Source of the DNA: Nemertoderma westbladi
Taxonomy: Eukaryota; Xenacoelomorpha; Nemertodermatida; Nemertodermatidae
Reading direction: 5' to 3'
DNA: 23,048 nt
NCBI GenBank assembly: GCA_032718475.1
Contig: JAUCBJ010004663.1
Span: 1 to 23,048, forward strand
Part shown: positions 8,735 through 19,009 of the stretch, piece by piece
Layout: each line of letters begins with the position of its first letter
How positions within the stretch are numbered: the first letter of the stretch is position 1
The notes under the pieces: model-generated
Databases searched by the model: none
What the model saw: the letters and a program-made list of their open reading frames with translations, nothing else
Told to the model about the DNA's origin: nothing
Translations under genes and position numbers: made by a program

Positions 8735-9547
8735 TTACACTGAAGGTCTGTTGCCATGGAAACAACCCCACGTCCATTGACCAATTCGTAACAATTCCAA
8801 CATTCGTCCGAATTCATCTACTATTTGCCTATAAGAATCGGATGACACACCGCAATCTAGTAAACAATCGTTACTTTCTAATAACCATTTACAATTATCT
8901 GCAACAGCATTCTCAAACAAAAGTGACCAGTCAAGCCCCTTGACATTTGAAAAACCAGCTGTTTGAAACAATTCACCACATTCTTGTATGGTCATTACTT
9001 TACAGTAACCCCTCTTTTTATGCTCTTCTACAAGATTGTCTAATTGCTTCGCTGTTTCAATGGCGGTATAGTCAGTTACACAGAAGCTGCCACCAGGTTT
9101 CAACCACTTGAAGATTTTATTTAGCACCAATTGTTTCTGTTCTGTGCTGTTGTACATAAGGCTGTTGTGTGAGAAGATGGCTTCAAACGACCCTGGGGGA
9201 AAATCAACCTCCAATACATTTCCTAGTTGGAATTTGATATTACCATGAATGTTTTTATCTATACGCTCAACGGCTATCTCATAGGGATCCTTTGCGATCT
9301 CCAATCCCAGAACATCAACCCCGTAGTTAGCAGCCATGTGGAATGCCGGACCTCCAGTACCACTGCCGATGTCTAGGACCCGCCACCCTCGTTGTAAATT
9401 CAGCAGTTCTATTGCTGGTTTAGCTGTATCCAGACCACCTGGACTCATAAATCCATGCCCAAAGATCTTCTCCCATTTGGTTATCTCATTCTTGCCAAAT
9501 CGCTCGTCTTCTAGGAACTTCCGCATATCATTATGGCAGGAATTCAT
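8735..9547 (-). CDS. SAM-dependent methyltransferase, phosphoethanolamine N-methyltransferase-like
   Basis: Intronless 270-aa ORF starting MNSCHNDMRKFL. It has a class I Rossmann methyltransferase fold: motif I VLDIGSGTGG (57-66) binds S-adenosylmethionine, with an acidic residue after strand 2 (E83). KWLKPGG (147-153) and SDY-like VTDY (157-160) follow. FGHGFMSPGG (29-38) before motif I and WGCF (260-263) near the C-terminus mark the single-domain phosphoethanolamine/phosphocholine-forming family, which methylates phosphoethanolamine towards phosphocholine in the cytosol, and the length fits. However, positions I align with the catalytic Tyr, Asp and His of characterised members are F17, N128 and Y132, so the substrate may differ. 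An alternative start is M8. Nearby LINE debris makes a lone retained gene more likely than part of a cluster. Confidence 0.85.
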   Translation of the reverse strand: MNSCHNDMRKFLEDERFGKNEITKWEKIFGHGFMSPGGLDTAKPAIELLNLQRGWRVLDIGSGTGGPAFHMAANYGVDVLGLEIAKDPYEIAVERIDKNIHGNIKFQLGNVLEVDFPPGSFEAIFSHNSLMYNSTEQKQLVLNKIFKWLKPGGSFCVTDYTAIETAKQLDNLVEEHKKRGYCKVMTIQECGELFQTAGFSNVKGLDWSLLFENAVADNCKWLLESNDCLLDCGVSSDSYRQIVDEFGRMLELLRIGQWTWGCFHGNRPSV

Positions 9548-10415
9548 TGTAGTTGATATATTTTAAGTCAATAATTAAGTGAAAACAGATAAAATAATAT
9601 TATTTTCATATGGTTTGTAGACTACTTGGGCGTTCAGTTGACAGTACCAACTCATAATACCAGGAAACATTCTTCTACAGTCTCTCTCTCATAATGCACT
9701 ATACTCACATACTCACTATGCTGACCTGCAAATCAAAATGCCACATGATCTGCGAAATTTAGCTTCTTGTAAAAATTTAGTAATAAGAAGGCTTCACAAA
9801 TAAAAGTAGTGGTGAATCAGATTTCATATTTGTTTGGTTGTTGAGTTGGTAATAGAAAGCCATATAAATGGATTTGATTGGCAAGTAAGGCGATTTTATA
9901 TTATTAATAAATGCCCATCTGCGTTTATTTACATAAGTATCATAAGCCAAGACCTGAGCTTTTCAGCGGTGTTTAGTAATAGTTAAATAATGTTTGATCT
10001 TCTATCATAATCAAACATAACTTTAGATAGATCAGTAGCCCAATAACAGTAGCGAAGTGAACTTAGTTCCGGTAAACAAGTGGTGGATTTCAGTATTGCG
10101 ATTGTGATGGGCGAGATGTAATAATAATAATAATAATAATAAAACTTCGTATATTTCCGGTACTCATATATAGGTATAATACATGAGGCAGCACCGCACA
10201 TTGAAGTACTTCAGCTGATAATAGAGGAAATACCTGTCAAAGTTCCACAGCAGGGTCAGGCCCGCCGAACAACAGTACACAATACTACAGTAGACCGGGA
10301 AATAACTACTGTACGACTCGGACAGGGACACAGAATCAACAGTTCTCGCATGAGCCACTCCAGATCATGTTGATTTAATTAATTTCCTCATATCGATTGT
10401 AGTGAGTTAAAAATT
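9548..10415. other. Non-coding stretch with a (TAA)n microsatellite
   Basis: No gene seen. A run of about nine TAA units lies at 10119-10142. The first few hundred bases are upstream of the methyltransferase start (minus strand) and should hold its promoter; no convincing TATA or initiator could be chosen. Confidence 0.45.
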
Positions 10416-11260
10416 TTATTTGAATAATTTTCTTATAATGTTTATATTGTCTGTAAGTTGCTTTGTAATTGTTTCAAGTTGGTTCCAAGTTTTAATTAAT
10501 GCTATCATGATACTGGAGTGGCCATAATTGTTATTTGTTTTTGGTAATTTTATATTTCCCGTTCGATTATTTTGTATTTTTTCATTATATTTCTTATTTA
10601 GAAGGAATGGTAATTGTAGTGTAGCAAAAGGCAAGGATAGGTTGTTAAGGTATCGGTAGAAGAAATAAAGCCCTGTATATTGTCGTAGTGACTATAGATT
10701 AGGTAGCTTAGCTAGTGTACGTAATTGGGTGCCCGTCATATCTCATATTCGTTTACTGAAGACAACTCGTAATCCGTAATTTTACTGCTTTTCAAGACCG
10801 TATAGTAATTCCTTGTAGCCGTGTTTATTATGTAATGGTAATAGTAAATTGCTACAGTAGTTGTGATAAGGTAGAACAGTTGCTTTAAATATATTGACTT
10901 TTGTTTTAACTGTAAGTTGGCCTTTAATCCTACGTAGACAAGAAATTGCATAACTCATTTTGTTTGAAGTTGATGTAATTTGTTCTATCCAATCCAGTTC
11001 ATTGTCGATCAAGACACCTAGATATTTTATTGTAGACGATTGTTCTAATTCACCTTTACTAGTATTTAATTGTATTCTGTTAGTTTCCGATGTGCGCGTT
11101 TTTGGTGAAATTAGCATGAATTCTGTCTTTTTTGTATTCAAATAAAGGTGCATTTTAGAGAATATGTTTTCTAGATCATCTATTTGGTGTGCCAGTGTTT
11201 CTGTACCAATTTTAGCGTCTGTTTGTGAGTAATCAGCAAACTTAATCTTATGCGAGCATG
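10416..11260 (-). pseudogene. LINE reverse transcriptase 3' fragment (Jockey/CR1-like), degraded
   Basis: From about 11250 the minus strand reads KIKFADYSQTDAKIGTETLA, continuing to NTKKTEFMLISPKT, STIKYLGVLIDNELDW and KVNIFKATVLPYHNYCSNL. These are the catalytic-loop, thumb and connection motifs of a LINE RT. The YADD box is degenerate (FADY), losing one catalytic aspartate. After a stop and frame changes near 10780, the C-terminal segment resumes at 10634-10416 with KIQNNRTGNIKLPKTNNNYG...ALIKTWNQL, the usual end of these polyproteins. It is 5'-truncated near 11260, where the upstream sequence no longer resembles RT. It is dead. Confidence 0.8.
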
Positions 11261-11261
11261 C

Positions 11262-11860
11262 GCACCAGTTTTTGTGACCTCTCTATTGAGAAAGTAATTA
11301 AACTCGCTATTAAACTTACCAAACCAGAAAGCTGAAACAGGGTGCCAGACGGGTATCAACAGCTGTTGGGTAGACACAATCAGTCAATGGAAGATTTCAC
11401 CAATTTTAGGAGGCTTGTACTGAACTTCATGTTTTTATTAGGCTAACTGAGAATGTATTAGGTTTAAATAATTCGTTTTCTTTATTTTATTTATCGAATA
11501 CAGTAAGACAGGTTCATTTAAAGCTATCTTGATGGCGTTCTAGTAGTTAGTTATAATCAATATTGGATTTGTTAAAATATATATGTGGATTTTATTCATA
11601 TTGATCGTATATATTTAAGTGATAATTAAAGTTACCGGTGCTGTTCGTACATCGTCATCACCATCGTTGGTGAGACATCATCCTGTTTGTATGTGAGATG
11701 GTATTAGTGGGCCTAGATATGCATCATCTTCACTGTATACAGTACATGGTATTATTTCGTATATTTTACCTTTCATATCGAACGAATATTATTACACCGT
11801 TAGGTACCGTCAGCCTTTGTTCATTCACGACGACCACTCGTCTCTGCATATCAAAACCTC
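11262..11860. other. Spacer between LINE fragments
   Basis: No supportable gene. The sequence is AT-rich; the part near 11640-11765 may be 3' untranslated sequence of the neighbouring LINE fragment, but that is a guess. Confidence 0.35.
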
Positions 11861-11862
11861 GA

Positions 11863-11902
11863 CCGGGGTTTCCCAACGCGGGACCAGCGCTGGTGGTTCG
11901 AC
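11863..11902. repeat. Possible hAT-type MITE terminus
   Basis: The sequence GGGGTTTCCCAACGCGGGACC followed shortly by a CAGCGCTGGTGGTT-like stretch resembles the GGTTCCCAAC(n)GGG ends of hAT/Charlie-like non-autonomous elements. Only one end is seen, with no target duplication or partner terminus. Confidence 0.25.
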
Positions 11903-11939
11903 AGACACCATGGTAGAGGCACACCCGCAGCAACCTAAC

Positions 11940-12970
11940 TAAGCCAGACACCTTCATCCCACCCAAAATCACCCATGACCTATCACCCATGACATTTGAT
12001 AGATCATCCGCATATTCAAGGCCAGTGTCCTTCAAGATGCGTCTCAAGAAAGTCATGGGCTGTCCACAATGCTTATTCACTCCATGTGGCTGCCAAAGCA
12101 CAAGATTATGCACTGGCTGGTCCTCACGGCGAAAGCAATGTCCTGCAAAGCGGAAGCGACTTTGTTCTAGTGCCAAGCTTGGGGAACCAATGAGACACCT
12201 TCAATGTATATAGTGTCTGGTTGGAGATGTGTGCATTGTACTTGACACAATGAACCCGGCGTAGCATTCTTGTGAATGTGCCATCCAGAGATTTGGTGTC
12301 CTCAGCAGTTAGAGCTCAGCATGGACTCTCATAGAGGAGTACTGGAACTACTGCGGCTCTAAATAATCGGACCTTAAGTTTCCGATTAATTCTCTGTGAC
12401 TTCCAAATCCTGGAAAGCCTATTCAAGGCTGCCCATGCCTTTCCCTTACGTAATCGAAGGTCCTCACCTGATTTCCGGATCCATGATCCCATGTAACAGA
12501 AGTCGTCTACATGCTCAAGCATATCATCCTTTGAGCTTATGCTCATCCGGCCAGAGACTTGGTGAGGACTTTCAAAGTTAACTGTCAAAATTTTGGTCTT
12601 CCTAGAGTTAATAAAAAGACCAACACTAGAAGCAGCATGTTCTAATGAGCTGAGGAGCCGTTGGACTCCCTCTAGTGATTCTGAGAGTTCTCCAAAGTCA
12701 TCAGCAAAGTCTAGATCAGTTAGGTACTTGGCAGGATTTCCTCAACTTCTGGAGCCAGTAGGTGGAGTTACCATCACCCCATCATCATTATAATGATCTA
12801 AGGACATGCATAGAACATAGTCAACCACAATTATGAACAAGAATGGCGCAAGTTTGTCTCCTTGGAGGACGCCCCATAACACTTCAAATGGTTCTGTCTC
12901 ACCATCAACAGTAGACACAAATGTTGTCGAACCATCGTATACTGATCTGATTGCTGCAATAATTCAGTTC
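11940..12970 (-). pseudogene. Second LINE family: RT palm to C-terminus, broken
   Basis: The minus strand reads IIAAIRSVYDGS, then VLWGVLQGDKLAPFLFIIVV (RT motif 4), an in-frame TGA near 12744, and YLTDLDFADDFGELSES with an intact FADD-type catalytic box. It then continues through VDDFCYMGSWIRKSGEDLR, RKGKAWAALNRL and LKVRLFRAAVVPVLLY. A stop and frameshift follow near 12316, then LTAEDTKSLDGTFTRMLRRV and, in another frame, RFRFAGHCFRREDQPVHNLV. This order is the RT to C-terminus of an LINE family I know from many marine invertebrates (RTE-like, clade not certain). The 5' end is lost at about 12970. Lesions show it is non-functional. Confidence 0.85.
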
Positions 12971-13317
12971 AGGGACCTAGATGTAGCCTTAACTGCATTC
13001 TTGGTCGCGTTAGACTGTTTGAGTCGGGACTCTTTAATTGTTAATTTCGTACACGTTAGATCCAAAAAATAGTAGTAAATAACAGTACAGCGTACATACA
13101 AAGTTTCATAATTAAGCACAAATAAAGTAGGGTGGGTAAGTAGATGAACTGTTACAATAATGATAATGTTAACCGTCACATTTACTGAGATACAATACGA
13201 CTCAATCAGTTTACTATTTCGTAAATCACGCTACTATTCCGTACATATATAATGCAAAATATTTTCCAATTCATCCTGCTCAAAACCTGGTACTTCCAAG
13301 GTATATCTACAATCAAC

Positions 13318-15399
13318 TTATTCCCTGCACATATTTTTTATGTAAGACGAATTATCTCCGAACCATTTAAAATTATAACATTCCTTTACATTTGGAAATC
13401 TGGCTACCGGGGAATTAACAATAGATGTTGATATATAATTTAGATTTGCACCGCTCACTGACCTGCAATCAAAAATATTAAGATTACCTAAAAATTGTAT
13501 AGATTGTTTTGGGCTATTTAGAATAGATTTAGTAATAAACTGTACAAACCTACCAAAAATCATTGACTTTGGGTATGGGAAATCTACTAAACCCTCCACA
13601 AAGAATCTATGAGTATTGTAAGGCAACCCCCAAACTGATCTAACATTAATATTCCATGAATTAAGTATTTTCAAAAAATTATGTGACAAAAAATCCCATA
13701 GTGAACTACCATAAAAACTAGTTGCATAAATTCTTTGCAAATTACATAAACAAGACGGATGTGAGAAGCTAAATTCTTGCTTAAGACATTTAAGTTTTCC
13801 AATAAATTTACCGCGCTTTAATTGCATGTCAAAATTGAAACTACCTGAATAGTACAGAGTGTTGCCTAAATATGTCGCTTGCTTAACCCATGGTAATGTA
13901 ACTTCATTTACTGTAACGTTTGTAGACGGTTTTGACCAAGAACGATTAAAGGGTATACATTTCGATTTACTTATATCTGGATTAGTATTGGTGCTAAATA
14001 CCATATTAAAATCCTTCGAAAATAATTCGCAATCCTTGAGCATATGCTGCAAACCATGAACTGATGGACACAGCAGAAGTATGTCGTCGGCATATACAAA
14101 TATACCGAAAAAGCGAGACCCAATGTGACAACCAACTCGAGATTTTCTGAGACGGACGATTAACGTGTTAATAACAATACAGAATAAAAATGGGCTCGCC
14201 ACCGAACCCTGCCTACAGCCGTTAGTGATGGAAAATTTGCGCGAGTTAGCGGAACCCCACTTGACATTACAACATTGTTCCCTGTATGTGAACATTAATA
14301 ACCTTAAAAATAAAGGCGAGAACCCCTTCTTTAGAAGCTCCATAAACAACTTAACCCATTCAACCAGGTCAAAGGCCCGACTCAAATCTAAAAGGCAACC
14401 AAATACTGGCGTATTGAACCGTCTGTAGAACCCGAGGACTTCGGAGACGGCCCATGTGCAACTTGTCGTACTAGACTGTTTCTGAAACCCAAATTGTAAA
14501 TCATCTACAGCCAAGCAATGACCTTGGGAGATTAGCATCACCCATTCTAGAACTTTGAGCACTAAGGATGCGATTGCAATAGCTCTGTAATTGCTGGAGG
14601 TTGAAATATCACCGAGTTTGTCCTTTATGAGCGGAACAAGAGAAGCTGATAATAGGAACGGTGACACATATCCGTGTACAAGAAAACCATTGAACAGGGT
14701 ACATTAATTATCTATAATTTCAGAACCACCATGTTTCAAGCAGTCTGAGGTGAACATACCACTCACATCGGTTTTCTTGGGCTGTAACTTATCTAAGGCT
14801 GCCCGAACCATGCCGCGAGTTACTCTCTCACTTTCAATGTTTACGCCTCTAAGCGATTCTAGAATATTCAATCTCTGTGAAGTCCGACTTATAATCCTTA
14901 TTGAATAACGAGGAATAAATAGACGCGAATTTTTCTGCAATAGCCTCAGGTGAAGATTCACCATCAATTAAATGACTGGTCTCTTTTTGGTTCCCGCGCA
15001 ACTTTCTGATTTCTGCAAAGATATCACAGTCTTTCGAGAAACATGCCTGCATGAATTTATCACGTTTTACTACATCTACACTGTTTTTCAACCTACGAAC
15101 TGCGTATTTGTACTGAGCACGGGACCTCTGGCGCAAATGAAAGAGATTATTGGACGCATCCGGTCTCCCAGCAGACACCCACACACTATGCCAGAATACT
15201 GATTCTTCCTTAAAGGGTCTCACGTGTTCATTCCAACCTGGGAGAGGTGGCGGAATATTGTTGCCATTATTATTGGTACACCCGCCCAACCATGGTAAAC
15301 ATTGCACCGCACTGTCAATTGCCCCCAAAATATCAAACATATATATTATTTGTAACGCATCTAAATGGTTTTTGCAATTACAGAATACATTACTACACG
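13318..15399 (-). pseudogene. CR1/L2-type LINE ORF2, linker and reverse transcriptase part
   Basis: From 15399 the frame runs CSNVFCNCKNHLDALQIIYM, PLPGWNEHVRPFKEESVFWH, SVWVSAGRP and onwards, the conserved endonuclease-RT linker of this LINE group. A frameshift near 14865-14885 moves the reading to ...ERVTRGMVRAALDKLQPKK. A single TAA at 14704-14706 then interrupts it, after which the same frame continues TLFNGFLVHGYVSPF and DISTSSNYRAIAIASLVLKV. The palm shows motif A LLDLSRAFD, motif B CRQGSVASPFLF and motif C FVYADDILLL, so the catalytic aspartates are all present. The C-terminal roughly 200 residues are unspecialised in appearance and end at the TAA beside 13318. One frameshift and one stop separate it from an open frame. 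Confidence 0.9.
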
Positions 15400-15639
15400 T
15401 TCGTGGGGCCTTCGCGCAGCACGAGGCCCAGTTATGAGATACAAATTAAAATTGAGCGACTGTATCACAAAATCAGGTTTTGAGAAATTTACCCACACCA
15501 CCAATCAATCAAAGAAAGGGGGACAGTACGTGTTCACCCCTTTTAATCCCCCCCCCCCACCCTTCCCAACCACCAATACATAACCGCGACATCTACCACC
15601 CACGGAAGGGTAGCACGAACTTATTTCCAATCGCACGTT

Positions 15640-15949
15640 CAATATGCAAAGCCAGGTGGTTTATAGGAATATAATAAACGCAGTACTCGTATTCATTATA
15701 AGCCTCGTTGCGTTCGTCCTGTTTTGTATTTAAATATATTTCTTAAACGCAGGCTAGGACGTTCTTTATAATAATAATAACTAGGGATGCGATCAATATG
15801 TGAAGCCAGGTGGTTTATATAATAATTTAGTCAACGCAGTACTCGTCTTCATTATATGCCTCGTTGCGCTCGTCGCTTGTCCTGTTTTGTTATAAAATAT
15901 TTTTCCTAAACGCAGACTGACGATCTTTATACAGTTATAACTATGCGAA
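15640..15949. repeat. Tandem direct repeat, two copies of about 154 bp
   Basis: Copy 1 (15640-15791) and copy 2 (15794-15949) both run CAATATG..AAGCCAGGTGG, AACGCAGTACTCGT.TTCATTATA, GCCTCGTTGCG.TCGTC, CCTGTTTTGT, CCTAAACGCAG-like sequence, CTTTATA and AACTA.G. They differ by several substitutions and small indels. There is no coding potential. Two units suggest a remnant of a longer satellite-type array or a duplication inside the inserted element. Confidence 0.85.
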
Positions 15950-16433
15950 GTTTCGAAACTGTGCGAGTAACTGTTGATACATCTATGTGGATATGTGTGA
16001 TATGTGGAGATGTGTGATACAACGCCAACGCATCTTATGCCGATGTAGTAATATGGGTATTGAAATAATATTAAATTAATGTACACTCTTAAAGCTGCAG
16101 CGAAAAAATGTAGCTAATTTCCTAGGTTACATATAAAATAATAATATTATTTTTAAGAACATTAATTTTACTACTTTGCAAAAATTCAATTAAAAAATAA
16201 CCAGACATATACATTGTGGAATAAACTATTTCAGAAGCCTACACAACAGCCATGCCATGGATAGTATTTATGTTATGATATCTGTCATTCACCTGAGATA
16301 GCAATACAACATTTATAGTGAATTTAAAGAATGCTGTCTGGGCTGGAATAGCAATACTGGTTGTCTATTACTATTCCTCTCTGGTTAGTCTTAGCAACAA
16401 CTCCCAGCCAGCAGCAGAGACTTGACCAATAAT

Positions 16434-16454
16434 CATTCCCAGCAACTGGGAATG
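16434..16454. repeat. Perfect 9-bp-arm hairpin
   Basis: CATTCCCAG (16434-16442), a 3-base loop CAA, and CTGGGAATG (16446-16454) pair perfectly. The hairpin is isolated in non-coding repeat DNA, with no U-tract or neighbouring gene to suggest a terminator. Confidence 0.7.
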
Positions 16455-16880
16455 ACACACACATCCCATCTATGTACCAGCATGTTGGCCAATAAATGAG
16501 CAGTATTTAATGAGAATAAATTTATTTTGCCGTTTTAATTACTTTAGATCAATTAAAGACACAATTATTAAAGCAAATCACTTGAACTAATTAAAAACTA
16601 TAATAGAATGGCGTATGGGGATTACATCTGTATAATTTTTAATTATAATTATTTAAATCTTATACTGTAAAACAATTAATTTCCTTTAAAAGGCAGGTTG
16701 AAAATGGTGTTTTTACCGTAATAACTTAATTAACTAATTAACTGCTATTATCTTAGCTTCTCGAAGGCCACACTGAAATTCTACTTGGAAAATTTCTAAA
16801 CTTTTGCCAAACAACATGTGTACCAAGTTTGGATAGATTTCATCAAAGATTGGCCGAGTTATTAACGTTTAAAATTGAAC

Positions 16881-16904
16881 ACGACAGAACGACAGAACGA
16901 CAGG
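16881..16904. repeat. ACGACAGA short tandem repeat, three units
   Basis: Three 8-bp units (the last ending in GG) follow GTGTACCAAGTTTGGATAGA-type sequence, a combination often seen at the end of small dispersed repeats in invertebrate genomes. It lies close to the right edge of the inserted segment. Confidence 0.7.
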
Positions 16905-16947
16905 TTGATTAATGGTACCACTACGCTAAGGCTCACTCACTTCGTGG

Positions 16948-17855
16948 CTCGCCCCACAATCAGCACATTGTAAATTAATTTCTTGCAGGGGGGCACCCAA
17001 TTCACTTTTATATTGAGCTTTTTGATTGGCTGTTGCCCGATCAAAAGAAGGTTTGCTATTGGCTGAGGTTACGTCAACATAAACATGTTCATTTAGCTTA
17101 GTAACTGAACATTTCAAATATATTGGGCTATGTTGCGATAGATTTTCACCGCAATGAATTACTCCTGCCTCCGTACAATTATTAAGAAAGTTGCTCGATG
17201 ATAAAAAATGATCAATAGTTGATTTATATACACAATTATTAACAACACTTAAATATGTATAATCTACCGTATTCGTATCCCAAAGTATATTTAAATTATT
17301 ATCGTGTATAAAGGACTGAACAATATTAACATGACTTGTATTGCGTAAAAAATCTGTGTTTAGGTCACCGCAAATAACTATGTTAGCTGTATTAGCATTT
17401 TGTGTTATATCCCTAATTTCATTCAATAGTAACAGAAGTTCATCAGACACTGCGGTGGTACGTAGAACGATTATCTACTGGAAAGTAACAATTCAAAATG
17501 ACAATATTACAATTATTGGGCAGCGACAAACGTATATGCTGCAAACGATACGTACTAGTCTTAATGACAGAGACATACTTCGCCAGGTATCTTTTTAATA
17601 AAATACAAAGACCACCTGAGGCGCGGCCGGCGGTCTGTTCACTTAAATGAAGGGCAGATTTCGGTATACATAGAAAATTAGGAAACTTATTCTTTATATA
17701 CCATAAATTATCACTTAACCTGAAATGTTCCTGCAGGCAGATAATGTCTGAACCCAGAGCTAATGTATTAATAAAATCACATTGTCATCGGACAAACCTG
17801 TACTATTATACGAAGTTAAAGATAATAGTTGTGAGTCTGAATCGGAGCCCGCCAT
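16948..17855 (-). pseudogene. CR1/L2-type LINE ORF2, endonuclease part
   Basis: ORF2 starts MAGSDSDSQLLSLTSYNS at 17855. A 1-base frameshift near 17783 shifts it to CDFINTLALGSDIICLQEHF, the apurinic-endonuclease-like strand with the catalytic glutamate in LQEH. Next come ASGGLCILLKRYL, NIVILNCYFPVDNRSTYH, a second 1-base frameshift near 17450, NIVICGDLNTDFL (GDLN motif) and LSQHSPIYL, the equivalent of the terminal SDH box. The domain would nick target DNA to prime reverse transcription. The linker then begins (KAQYKSELGAPLQEINL) and is cut by the 15407-16947 insertion. The Q in place of D in the SDH box may reduce activity. Confidence 0.85.
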
Positions 17856-17898
17856 TGATAATTAGCAGATAAATAATCTGAGTCATAGTCACTGCTGT

Positions 17899-18994
17899 TT
17901 ACCTGTTACCTACCCCAGTAGCTGACCTCGAGTAGTACACCCACTCTCTTACATGAACCCTGGGAGGCCATATGGCCGGGTTTAATGCCGCCTCGAGGTG
18001 TAACGTCTGCAGGGTGATCCTGAAACTAGTCGTTCGTGACTCCTTGTGCGAAACCATTGTGACACCCAGGGAGTCAATCCCGTTGGCCTTTAGGCCGCTC
18101 TTTATCTCGTCGCAAGTGATTCCCGGAGCGAGCCGAAACGCGAAAATGTCGACTGGGGCCGATTTTCCGATCGTTTTATCGACGGAACTCGTCCCTGTGC
18201 CGATCACAACAGGAACTGGTTTACGCGTATGCTTCCCTTTCCTCTCAGCAGTAATTAATCCATCATCCTCGATCACATCGTCATTGGTGGAGTTACGACG
18301 AGGTCGCTTTAGACTTCCACCCTGAGAGTGGCCCGGAGAATCCACACGATTCGCCCGAAAACCATCCGAAATGTTCGACCGTTGTGGGCCGAGAGCCTGG
18401 TAATAACCGCCTCGACCTCGAGCAGGACCTGGGGATTGGGAACCCCACCCCGGCCTTGATTGATGTGAATTACCCATGAATGTATGAGCAAACGACGGGC
18501 GGTTTAGGTTAAGAGGATTGGGCATCTGCGAGGACACCGGAATAGCCCCAGCGGATGTCGGTGTCGGCGTAGCCGATACAGGCGCCAACACTTTGGCTTC
18601 AATAACCGTTAACCTATCTAATAACACTTTCTGAAGGTCGTCTATTTTAGAGTCTAACGTCTAAGGCAGATAAACGAGAAGTCGCATCAATATCTGTCAC
18701 GCGGGACAACTGAGGGTTACTTGAGCTGGCGCCCGACGCTATCGGAGGTAATGACAGTGCATCCAACGCACTGACCGCAATGATTGGGAGAGAACCCGAC
18801 GAATCCAAATTCTTTAGTACTTCATAAATATCTCGCAGGTTCGCCGCTGCTGCTGAGCGGTCAGCAGTGTCCTGTCTACTAATAACCTTTAAACCTAGTT
18901 TATTGAATAAAACCTGTTTTGCTGCAAGAATATCGCAATTACGGTAATGCGACAGACACTTGTCTGCAGTAACATCATAAATCTGTGTAGCCAT
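17899..18994 (-). pseudogene. CR1/L2-type LINE ORF1 (RNA-binding gag-like protein), one frameshift
   Basis: It starts MATQIYDVTADKCLSHYR at 18994. Frame 1 ends at 18647 after SRLSALDVRL; the other frame continues LDSKIDDLQKVLLDRLTVIE to the stop at 17899. The break coincides with a 7-bp tandem duplication (TTAGACG/TTAGACT on the minus strand, near 18655), so a single event disabled the frame. The middle is rich in Pro, Ser, Gly and Arg (GRGGYY, KRPRRNS). The C-terminal 100 residues contain VVIGTG, VDIFAFRLAPG, SFRIT and WPPRVHVREW, the RRM-like module known from ORF1 of CR1-group LINEs, which packages the element RNA. Total length would be about 355 residues. Confidence 0.85.
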
Positions 18995-19009
18995 CCCCTA
19001 AACTGCCAC

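Larger units (their letters stand above)
15407..16947. mobile_element. 1.54-kb repeat insertion inside the LINE linker
   Basis: The LINE ORF2 breaks at CADCGASHE (near 16948) and resumes at CSNVFCNC (15399). TTCGTGG is present at both edges (15400-15406 and 16941-16947) and could be a 7-bp target duplication. Inside are an 11-C run (15548-15558), a tandem pair of about 154-bp repeats, a perfect 9-bp-arm hairpin and ACGACAGA repeats. No transposase or RT is encoded. The edges are GC-rich, but only GGGGC is shared as an inverted terminus, so the element class is unknown; it could be several insertions. Confidence 0.55.
13200..19000 (-). mobile_element. Nearly complete CR1/L2-type LINE, interrupted
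   Basis: A two-ORF non-LTR retrotransposon read on the minus strand: ORF1 (18994-17899), a 43-bp gap, then ORF2 (from ATG 17855) with endonuclease, linker, reverse transcriptase and C-terminal region to the stop at 13318, followed by a short 3' tail whose exact end is unclear. The coding sequence is broken only by one small duplication, about three single-base frameshifts, one stop and one large insertion, so the copy looks comparatively recent. Little or no 5' untranslated region is visible above 18994 before sequence resembling another LINE begins. Confidence 0.85.

Noticed and set aside
9983-10358. Short minus-strand ORFs near the TAA microsatellite
   Set aside because: Low-complexity tyrosine runs from the (TAA)n repeat; no domain, no splice context.
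15400-15430. GC-rich hairpin GGGCCT/AGGCCC as a terminator
   Set aside because: It is at the edge of an inserted repeat in a eukaryotic setting, with no T-tract and no gene ending there.
14972-15674. Several plus-strand ORFs of 64-95 aa
   Set aside because: Shadows of the minus-strand LINE linker and of the poly-C region; no coherent protein features.
17972-18325. Plus-strand 117-aa ORF
   Set aside because: Antisense of LINE ORF1, whose RRM-like motifs clearly identify the real strand.
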